This document shows, in pieces, positions 26,797-35,583 of a stretch of DNA of 36,502 bases. Where the stretch lies: contig VXIS01000411.1 of the NCBI GenBank assembly GCA_008704415.1, positions 1 through 36,502 of the forward strand. The letters are read 5' to 3'. A model generated the notes under the pieces. It searched no databases and was not told the origin of the DNA. It worked only from the letters and a program-made list of their open reading frames with translations. Within the stretch, counting starts at the first letter, position 1; each line of letters starts with the position of its first letter. This DNA comes from Sphaerosporella brunnea (Eukaryota; Ascomycota; Pezizomycetes; Pezizales; Pyronemataceae). A program made the position numbers and the translations under genes.

Positions 26797-27359
26797 GGCC
26801 CCGTTTGGCAGCCGAGCAGGAAAAAAAACGCGGTGATTTTCGTGCGTTGATAATTTCCACTTTTGGGAATTATCAGTGATGCCACAATCGTCGGCGATCG
26901 TTGAAATTTCGTTTGGTGTGTGGGTGACATCATGTCGTTCGCCACACCCCAACGCCCATAGAAAACTACGCCCTTTGCACGGTTTTACATACTACGCCAC
27001 AACCACACGGCCAAATGAGACGCTGCTTTCGGGGAATATACCTGGACCTGTGCGCAAGGTTCCCCCAAAAGAGCGTTGCAATTTAGGTCGATTTGGCGTT
27101 GTGATGGGCGACGGGGTGGATGGTGTTCACGGTGGTGGATGGACTGAGAATCGCGACGATCGCAAAAAAAAGTAGCTCAGAGCTACTTTTTTTTTTCGCG
27201 TTTTTGGACAAGAAACCACGTCATATCGTTGATTTTTGAGGTCACCCGGAGGGTCGCCAAACGGTCGTTGCGCCTTGCTTCCAGCGATCGCAATCCGCAT
27301 CAACGTTTCGCGAAAAACCACGCAAAATCGCTATTGTTTTTCGGGTTGCCAAACGGGCC
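26797..27359. mobile_element. PIF/Harbinger-like MITE with TTA duplication
   Basis: 563 bp. Ends GGCCCCGTTTGGCAGCC and (minus strand) GGCCCGTTTGGCAACC; flanks TTA (26794-26796 and 27360-27362). GGSCCNGTTTGG tips with a TTA/TWA target are typical of PIF/Harbinger Tourist-like MITEs. Non-coding, with a strong internal hairpin at 27162-27200. Confidence 0.8.
27162..27200. repeat. Internal hairpin of the Harbinger-like MITE
   Basis: CGCAAAAAAAAGTAGCTC followed by GAGCTACTTTTTTTTTTCGCG forms a near-perfect stem with almost no loop. Confidence 0.75.
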
Positions 27360-27607
27360 TTAAACAGAGCGGGGAGATGGAGACCGCGGCGACAGCCTGA
27401 GCGCTCGCTCTTCCCCGTCTCCACCTTGTCTCCAGCGTCTTCGTCGCATTGACGTCTTTTTGACTTTTCACGTCGCGTCTTCGCACTCCTCTTCGCACTC
27501 CAGCTCGCGTCGAAACACTTCCCACCCAGCTTCACTGCCCGCTGAACGGTACGTGTCAGTATACTTCGGGGTCTGTGAAATTTCGTTATTACCGGGATAA
27601 TACGGTA

Positions 27608-28067
27608 CTAAGAAGAAGTATGTACTTCTACGATATGTATCTACTTCGGTGTCCGTTGCATAAAAAGACAACTTCGCAAAAAGCCAGCTCAGCGTGCGAA
27701 ACATCCATTCATTCAGTCGCCGCTGTCCTCCAGGAGACACCCCCCCACCTACGCGCCGCACAACTACCTGCCCCCCCGCTTGTCTCGTGCTTGTTCTCTC
27801 GAGCCGCGCCGGCGCGCGTCTCCCTCCGCAGAAATTACTCCGGCTCCTCCGAAACAAGTGTCGCCGCATGTATACGCCTCCGCTCCCCGCCGTGGTTGAC
27901 GACTGTTTCCTTTCCGCCCACCTCTTCGCACGCCAGCCAAGCAATCGATCTCAAGCTCACTCGCACTGCGACATGACAGATTGCTATTTATAAGGAGTTC
28001 GGACGACCTTTCGCGAAGGGTTTTCTCATGGCCGTATTCACCTATCAGATACTGGGGGTGGCTGAAG
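27608..28067. other. CT-rich upstream region of a possible small gene
   Basis: No protein with recognisable features. Runs of C and CT on the plus strand and TATTTATAAGG at 27984-27994 are promoter-like for the following spliced ORF. Confidence 0.35.
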
Positions 28068-28218
28068 ATGGAGAAGAACGACGAGAAGCGTACCAAGAAC
28101 GGTATGTCTCAGGCCGGGCAACGTGGTCGAGCTTTGAGACAAAGGGCTGACCCTGACAGCGGAAATCGCCAAGTTGGAAGACGAAATGGCTAAATTGAGA
28201 CCGCCAGTCGCCAAATAG
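28068..28218 (+). CDS. Possible very small spliced gene (at least 30 aa)
   Basis: Intron 28102-28159 (58 nt) has a textbook fungal donor GTATGT, branch GGCTGAC and acceptor GACAG. Joining 28068-28101 to 28160-28218 gives M-E-K-N-D-E-K-R-T-K-N then A-E-I-A-K-L-E-D-E-M-A-K-L and P-P-V-A-K-stop, a short charged helix. The frame is open upstream to about 27960 (R-Y-W-G-W-L-K before the ATG), so a further 5' exon is possible. An alternative start at 28028 uses another frame through the same intron. I recognise no family; the splice signals are the main evidence. Confidence 0.35.
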
Positions 28219-30249
28219 TTGCTGTATTCTAAACTATACAAAGACACCCACATCACCTGTTCTTCGACAAGAATTCTGGCTGGTATTCACCAAGCAAGGC
28301 GTGCTCATCACATCATCGCATCATCTCATCGGCAACGAGTGCACAGAATAGTACCGTGGCCACATGCACTTTAGCTGCCTACATAGTGTGGACTTTCCAT
28401 TACCAAGTTCCTCCCTCCAGAACGCGTGTAAATATGTGTGTAGGCACAGTGTACTTTATCCATCCACTGGAGTGATAAACTGGGCCGCGCACATAGGACG
28501 CCCAAGTGCTTACATACAAGTATGTAAGTAAGTAGGTACTTTATATAATGAGATTAATGAGACCCCGCAAAAGCACAATACCCCACATTTCATCCACTTT
28601 CGTAGGATGTCTTTACAATACATCGTAGATCCGCAACCGTTACATCACGTGCCCTGATCTATCCGAGACCCCGGACCAATGACGTAGAGTAGTTTCAGAT
28701 GAAACGTATGAAGCCAATCTGCAACACCCAAAAACAAGCCACAAAACAGAATAAGTGCCGTATTTTTTGAAGTGAAGGCCGGCTTTTTGGTAGGGCGCAC
28801 CCTTCATAAAATAAAAATTACACTACAACCCTAACCCAGACCGCCTCCGGACTCGCTTCTCCCACAGCGCCCATCAGCCTTCAAATCAAATAGCTCGTGC
28901 TCGTCCCTCCTTTGTGCAATTTCATTGGGATCAGCCAGTAACCCTTTTTCCTCCAATTATCTCGCCCAGAACCCCTTTTTTCCCCTGGGCCAGCAGCTGC
29001 CGGTTTCAAATTGCAATTCAACCCGCCACTGCCAATTTCAACAGGGAGATTATTCGGATCTCTTACTTGAGCAGATCATCCTCTGAACTGTTGGGATTCA
29101 AAGAAATACCTGTTTGATGAACAGCAACCGGCTCACTCCTAGGGGAGCCACTTTTCCAGCCAGCATTGATTCATTCTAGAAAATCCATGAAATTCTCCGC
29201 TTCCTCCCTCTCGCCGCACCCCTTACTCCCAGCCTTGCTCTCCCTCCCTCCTCCTCCACCTCACTCTTCCCTTCCTCTTCAAGCTCCTTCGCTGTTGCCT
29301 TCGCACTCGCCTTCTCCCTTACCAAATCACCGTGCTAGTGCACAATCTTCTTGCTCCAAGAAATTGTCGAGGTGCCTGGCAGCTTCTGTCATGATGATCA
29401 GTGGTGTATACTATACTGCCTAAGAAAAACTTGATGGTACCGGTTTTTGTTAAAAATGTCGACGCGGTTACGGTGATGTAAGTGGTGCTGGGGTGAATGA
29501 CTCACTGTGTATCACTCAAACATAAACCCCTAACCCTCCGCTGCCAAAATTTCATTTCGCACCAAGGTGCAACGTCTTTCGCTTTAAAAAATTCCATCAC
29601 GGTCCTGTTGTCTGATGAACGCTGTACGGAGGTGGTAATGGCTTTTCTAGCACGAAAGTTGGATTATAGCCGGCTAAGGCCTGAAAAATCGTTTCTGACC
29701 TTTTGCTCTTTTCCTTATGTTTGGTCACCAATTTCCTTAGTGCGTATTTACATCTGGTGCGATTTTCCATGATAATCTTTCCTTTAGAGGTCCGAGCCTA
29801 GGGGTAGCTTTACTTCCACTGTTTATGTATGTCATGGCAGCACACAGCCAAATACAGCATGATTAAAAAAAAAACAATCGCTTCAAAAAATACAGTAGTG
29901 TTGCCGTCGGAAGTTTGTGGAACCATTACACCGTCGAATAAACTCCTTCCCGAGCTCGAGAAGGAGCACTACCATGTCATATACCGTCTAAAACATAAAG
30001 AAATTTTTCTCCCGCTTTAATAACCTGAGCTGCTTCTCTCTCGCAACCACTGGCCCAGGCTCCTATTTCGCACCGCAAACGACAGCAATGAACACTATAC
30101 ATATCCTCGCTACACCTCACACTTATCGCACTTGGAAACGCACAGCCGATACGTGCGCTCCTCCCATTGGCTGAAAAACCCTATCGTAACAACCGCAAAA
30201 ACCTCACGTTTGCCTTCGGGCACCACCTATACCGACGACCGACACCATC
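28219..30249. other. About 2 kb without recognisable genes
   Basis: No ORF with homology, splice signals or codon-like pattern stands out. Seen: a near-palindrome CTTACATACAAGTATGTAAG at 28511-28530, CT-rich low-complexity sequence at 29196-29330 and scattered A runs. Probably decayed repeats. Confidence 0.4.
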
Positions 30250-31327
30250 ATGGACGTAGCCATGAAGGAGGTGTTGTGGATGGATCCGCCCGACATCCGG
30301 ACTATCGCCACTTCCATCCATTCCCCTGGCGATGAATTTAACGTGCACGTCCCAATCGCCACCATCGCGCCTGTCGAGACCGCAACCGAGGCCTTCGTCC
30401 CGCCTATCGCGACTGCAACCGACGCCTTCGTTGCGCCCGTCGCGACCGTAACTGACCCCTTTGTCACGCCCGTCACGTCCACGAGTGACTTCTTCGCCAC
30501 ACCCGACGCGTTCGATATGCGCGACGCATCCGCCGCTGCCAACACCACCCAGACCGCGACGACACCGGTGGCTCTGAGCGCCCGCGCGCCCATGCGGGTT
30601 TTCGAGGCCACAGCTGCGCCACCCAGTAAACCAGCGCTATCCAGCCGACCAGGCCAGACATGCGCGGGAAATGTAGCTTTTGCTTCAGCAACCTCGAGTT
30701 CCGACCTGAGGAGCGAGCCGGCGGCCAGTTTCTTGCCCTACTAGTCAGGATCGAAGCTAGGATTGAAGACACCGCCAGAGCCAGACGCGACCGCCTCGAG
30801 GCAGCCTTACGCGGGCAGGTGGAGGTGCATCGGCAGGACGGCGTCGGCACTCTGATGGCTAGAATCGCCGATTTAGAACGTGCCTCTAAGCAGCCCCGAT
30901 TTGCCTTCACCTCCGCCGCTACCGACATTGCCTTACGCCCAATCCAAGACGCGGTGGCGACTTCCTCGACATCCTTGGCCGCGTCTCAGCACGTCCCCGT
31001 CAACGCTCCCCCAAGAGCCGAAAAAGCGGCCACCAAAGCCACCAATATCACCAAGGCCACCAAGCCGCCGCTAGACCGACTATCCTGCAGCGCGATAACG
31101 CCAACCCTGTCCTGAAAACCACGGCCAAGGCCACCCCTCCTGACAACTGCAACCAGACCTAACACCTACTCAGCGGCTGTCAATTGCAGAGGTGACACCT
31201 GTCGGAATGACAGATTGTGGATGACTGTCGGGAAAACCAAAAAGCCGGCAAAGGCAGCCACCAGCGCCGCCACCGCGGCTTTCAAGCTGGCTGGCCACAA
31301 CCTGCCAGACCGAGCCTGGACCAACAT
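30250..31327 (+). pseudogene. Degenerate ORF1/gag-like coding remnant, perhaps of a LINE
   Basis: Frame 30250-30744 holds a repeated A-T-A-T-D-A-F-V-A-P-V type sequence; from 30660 another frame continues with a coiled-coil region rich in R, E and A (R-I-E-A-R-I-E-D-T-A-R-A-R-R), a T-K-A-T-K-rich tract, a TGA at 31113, and then N-T-Y-S-A-A-V and W-M-T-V-G-K-T-K-K-P-A-K up to the LTR insertion at 31328. A basic Y-A/S-A-A-x...W-x-x-V-x-K-x-K-K motif is common in gag-like ORF1 of fungal LINEs. Assignment is tentative. At least one frameshift (about 30650-30700) and one stop are needed. Confidence 0.3.
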
Positions 31328-31839
31328 TGTAAGATTATTACACTTACTATGGTTTCTTTCTTACGCATTTCCTTACTAAGATATAAAACTATATGGCAGT
31401 AACGATGGTATGATGTCATTATTCTACGAGTTTCTTTTACTTTCTTTACTATGTTTTGTCACCATGTTTCTAGCAGTTTCTAGCCCTTTCGATGTTACGT
31501 CACTTTGGAATCTTCTAGTTTCCACAAGGCAGACTTGTAGGTCTTCTAGACCACTCTTTCCTTAGTTACAAATTTGCCACCAGTTTGTTATCACATGATA
31601 TACTCAGCATCGTTGGCTATAAAAGCTGCGAGCTTTTCCTACATTCATTCTTTTCTCTTCTTTTGATACGGCCTTTCGAGCAGCCCAGATTGTATCGACT
31701 ATCATCAATAAATACTGAGTTGATCAGTGACCTGAGTGCGAGTATTCTCTTGGTATTTATCAAGTCAGATACACAAACGGTTCTGAGTTCATTTGCATCT
31801 GTGAAATAGCGGATCTTATAAGCTCACGAAAAGGTTACA
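31328..31839 (+). repeat. 5' LTR of gypsy element 3 (proposed)
   Basis: TGTAAGATTATTAC...GAAAAGGTTACA; the ends TGTAA/TTACA are inverted. Inside are TATAAAAG at about 31619 and AATAAA at about 31708, in LTR order. The protein frames of a Gypsy element follow. The 3' LTR is outside the window, so borders are inferred from TG...CA and from the break in the preceding coding remnant. Confidence 0.6.
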
Positions 31840-32226
31840 TTTTTTTCACTCCAGCCAGTATCTTTTCTCTCTCCCCAGCCTACAATCTTTGATCCTCAGA
31901 CCAGACTGATCACCTGGTTCTCCCCTACTCGAAGCCACCCTGCTGGCCAGGAAATTTCTGAATTTACGACATATTGATATCACGAATCAAGACACAACAA
32001 CAAGTACGACTCACCTTAAAAACGACAAGCACAACAACACATTTTTGAGTCTTTAAGACAATCGTCAACAAGGCCTTAGTTAACCGGCAGAGGTATCAGC
32101 AGTCCCGGGTTAAGCTTTAAGATGAATAGTTAGATCGATCAGGAGACAGCCCTGCACGGTTCTATTCAAGAGCTCTCGACGCGAGCTATACAGACAACAA
32201 ATCCTCAATAGCATTCCCGAGTGCAT
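31840..32226. other. Leader of gypsy element 3
   Basis: T-rich then A-rich untranslated sequence. No TGG primer site follows the LTR and no clear self-priming 9-mer pair was found, unlike the other two elements. ATG at 32121 opens a frame broken by TAG, TAG and TAA at places where CAG/CAA would fit. Confidence 0.35.
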
Positions 32227-35200
32227 AGGCCTCAGGGAAGTGCAAAACAGCAATCACCACGGAGCAACTAACAGCAACAAGAAGGAGCCAACGCCTCAAT
32301 CCAGAAATACCCACAGAAGAGGTCATTCAAGCACTCCACGACGAAGCAGAGGAACAGAGACAACAACCAAAGAAGAGAGGCAGACCACGAAAGAAGCAAC
32401 CAGAGGAAACCGAAGCCCCTCAATCAGTCCACTCAGAATCAGAAACCAAATCAGAAATCTCTGAGACCAGTACAAATCGACCACCCATTGCACAAGTTTT
32501 CAAATCAGAACACGAAGCACGCAAGCGTCTACAGAAGCTTCAGAGCCACATAGAGCTTGTCCTTGACTGGATTACAAGGAGTTCTGGATCAGACCTGCTC
32601 TACAACTACGAACTTCTTATTGAAACCAACACCGAATTCAACCAGCTCGAGAGGGAGCTTTACAATTTCCGACTAGAGCAGTTTGCTCCACGATTTGAAA
32701 AACTTGAGCAAGAAATCAGACAAACCACAACCGAAGAAACCAAAGTGCGAGCCAAAGGACTACTTGAGACTTGGCAACGCTTATACGAAGAAGGAAGATT
32801 CAAATCGGACTCCACCCTCACAGCATCAACAAACAAAGCCATCCAAGATTATCTGGACTTAACTAGACAAGAAACTCCTCCGCCACAACAAATCATCGAC
32901 ACCAGCCACGAAGAAACACCAAGACCCCCAGGAGGATTTGAAGAAGACGAACCCAGCTCAGAAGAAGAAAATTGACCTCCACAATCCCCAAGGAGACAGC
33001 TGTTCAGGACTACAGTTGAATCCAAAGCAACCACTACAATGGCCGAAAAATTCAAAGTCCCAAAACCATGAACCTATTCAGGAGACAATCAAGACAGAGA
33101 TGCAGCAACCATCGATGCATGGTTACAGGAAGTCAAAGACTACCTCACGCTTTCAGGACTTCAAGACAACGACAAGAAACTCCTAGTGCTTCAGTACTTC
33201 CTCAGGGGGACAGCAAAGGAGTTTTACCATACCAAACGAATGGAAGGAACCATGAACTTTGATGAGTTCCTCACTCAACTCAAGAACCACATCATTCCCT
33301 CCACAGAAGTCAACCGATATTGGGATGACTGGTATAAGATCTCTCAGACTCGAAATGGCAGAGTGGACCGCATCAATGCCACTGCTATTCGACTTGAAAA
33401 AGTAGCAGCTCAAATCGGAAAAGCTATCAATACCCAGGTCAAAATCCAGCAATTCCTAGATGCTATGCATCCAGACCTTCGCTATGCAGTTGAGCCTGAG
33501 GTTGTGGATCGATCGACAGCGAAAGGGGAAGACGTCAAGAAACTAGCGGAACGAAAGGATGCCGCTCTTTTCCAAGCTGGAAAGTATGGACGACCGCAAC
33601 AATTGAATCGAAATGGACAGCATCATTCTAGCAATGCTATGAATCCTCAATTCAGCAAGAACAACAATAGTCCAGGACGAGGAAACCAAAGAAGGAACAA
33701 CAAGCAATTCAAGAAGCTTTCAGACCATGAGAAAGCGCAACTCAGACAGGAGAAGAAGTGCTTTTACTGCAAGAAGACAGGACACTTTATCAACGAATGC
33801 AGAGCCAAGCAACGAAATCAGCAACAAGGCAAATGGGTTCAGTCAGCAAGAACCACAGTCAACATAATGGAAGACAACTTACCACCAACTGTGGAAGAGT
33901 TTATCAAAACTGCTCGAGCAGAACATAGCAAGAAGGACAATATCAACAACATGGTTACGAACATGAATGTCAATGGAAAACAGGCGAGAGTTCTTCTTGA
34001 CACAGGGACAACAGGGACGAACCTTATGTCTAGCAGTTGGGCCCAGACACACAACATCTTTACTAGGGAACTGCCGCAGCCTATTACCATCCACATAGCC
34101 ACAAAGGGATCCAAGACTAACGCCAACCGATTTGCTCATGCCAACGTCGAAATTAAGCCAGGGTTCACTGAGAAAAGGAAGTTTCTCATAGTGGCAGTCA
34201 GCTCATACGACATCATCCTAGGAATGCCTTTCCTTCAGGACAACTATGTGAGCTTGAATACGGCAGATTCAACAGCACATTTCCCGAAACATGGCGCCAC
34301 CATTCAGTGTGCAACAAGACAGCCTTGAGCATTCGCTCTCACATCATCAGCAACTACCGAAGACATCCCACCTTTCGATAAGCTGTTTCCAACAGTATTC
34401 CCAGAGAAAGAACCAGAAGGATTGCCGCCACTACGCGATAGATGCAATCATGTGGTCAGACTGAATCCAGACAAGCTCGAACAATTCAAGTTTCACGCAA
34501 GGCGTATTCCTGATGCTTACCGAAAGGACCTTCTCGCTCACCTGGACAACTGGAAACGACAGGGAATCGCAGTGCCTGGACCCGGCAGAGTTCCATGTTC
34601 AATTTTTGGAACACCAAAGATACCACCCTCCAAAGGATGGAGATGGGTGAATGACCTCATGGATCAGAACAGCATCACAGAACGAGACTATACTCCACTA
34701 CCTCATGCAGATAACATCCGGGAGGATGCTGCCAGAGCAAACTTCAAGTCTGTTCTAGACCTTTCCAATGCCTATCACCAGGTGCGAGTGGAGCCATCAT
34801 CCGAAGAATTAAATATCATCGATGCAGATGACCTCGGCTCTTTTCAAGTTAAGGTCATGCTGCAGGGAGACTGCAATGCTCCTGCAACCATGATGCGCTG
34901 CATGAACACTATCTTAGGCAAATTCATCGGAAAATTTGTATGGGTGTACCTGGATGACATCCTTATCTTTTCCGAAACTCGAGAAGACCACATGCGACAC
35001 CTTGAGCAAGTTTTTCAGCAGCTTGCCAAAGCGAAGTTCTATCTTAGGATGGACAAATGCCAATTCATGACCTCCCAAATACGACTCCTAGGCCACATTA
35101 TCTCTGGTCATCAGATCCAGCCACACCCAGAGAGAATTCGGAAAATCCAGGATTGGCGCACACCCACAAACAAAAAGCAACTACAAAGCTTTTTAGGCGT

Positions 35201-35237
35201 AATCAACTATGTGGCACCACACATTTTGAACAGTTCC
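32227..35237 (+). pseudogene. Gypsy element 3: gag-protease-RT in one frame with stops, cut by an LTR
   Basis: One reading frame (positions divisible by three) runs from about 32227 to 35237 with three internal TGA codons: 32973, 33069 and 34326. Order: basic K-K-R-G-R-P-R-K-K tract; capsid (A-W-L-x-E-V-K-D-Y-L, L-x-Y-F-L-R-G-T-A); CCHC zinc knuckle C-F-Y-C-K-K-T-G-H-F-I-N-E-C near 33760-33800; aspartic protease L-L-D-T-G-T-T-G-T near 33990; and RT with R-W-V-N-D-L, L-D-L-S-N-A-Y-H-Q-V-R, Q-G-D-C-N-A-P-A-T and Y-L-D-D-I-L-I-F-S near 34950. Gag and pol sharing a frame is a real difference from gypsy 1. RNase H and integrase lie beyond the inserted LTR at 35238, out of the window. The motifs are intact apart from the stops. 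Confidence 0.85.
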
Positions 35238-35518
35238 TGTCACGGCTCAAGGTTAAGGGGTGGCTCGGCGCTAGGGTTAGGGTGTCACGTGACGCGCGGT
35301 CACGTGACGGGAAAGCATAAATAGCGAGGTTTCACTTGTTTTTGTTTCTTTTCTTCTTCTCTTCTTTACAGAACGTCTTGTATACTAGCGAACCTAGTAA
35401 CCTTGAACCACCTTGTCTTGTCTCGTCTTCTTCTGCCTCTTATCCTTGTCCTCCTGCCTCCGGTCCTTGCCTTGAAAGCTACGTACCTTGGACGTTTCCT
35501 GGCGGCTGTCCCGTTACA
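35238..35518 (+). repeat. 5' LTR of gypsy element 2 (281 bp)
   Basis: TGTCACGGCTCAAGG...TGTCCCGTTACA; the first 8 and last 8 bases match the tips of the gypsy 1 LTR although the interior is different and half as long. It contains two GTCACGTGAC boxes (CACGTG at 35285-35290 and 35301-35306), CATAAATA at 35316-35323 and ACAGAACGT at 35368-35376. Confidence 0.85.
35285..35323 (+). promoter_or_regulatory. LTR promoter of gypsy 2: paired GTCACGTGAC boxes and TATA box
   Basis: Two copies of the palindrome GTCACGTGAC, 16 bp apart, stand just upstream of CATAAATA. Gypsy 1 also has two CACGTG boxes upstream of its TATA box, at wider spacing. Confidence 0.6.
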
Positions 35519-35529
35519 GTACGTTCTGT
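35368..35529 (+). other. Self-primer and primer-binding site pair of gypsy 2
   Basis: ACAGAACGT at 35368-35376, about 50 nt after the TATA box, is the exact reverse complement of ACGTTCTGT at 35521-35529, which starts 2 nt after the LTR end. Position and length of the pair are the same as in gypsy 1 while the bases differ, so the pairing has co-varied. Confidence 0.7.
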
Positions 35530-35583
35530 CGAACTATCTCCAACCTACGTAGCTCCCGCTCCTGCTCCCGACCTCGATACACC

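Larger units (their letters stand above)
26672..27605. mobile_element. TA-flanked TIR element, non-autonomous, hosting another MITE
   Basis: Tips CCGTATTATCCCG at both ends with TA on each side (26670-26671, 27606-27607), the Tc1/mariner target. Inverted arms extend about 70-95 bp with small gaps and share GTACCGTTCAGCGGGCAGTG. No transposase frame. The tip is like that of 14375-14728. A second element is nested at 26797-27359; without it this copy is about 370 bp, close to the other's 354 bp. Confidence 0.8.

Noticed and set aside
28824..28840. Telomere-like CCCTAACCC
   Set aside because: Only one copy and a partial second near 29524; no array.
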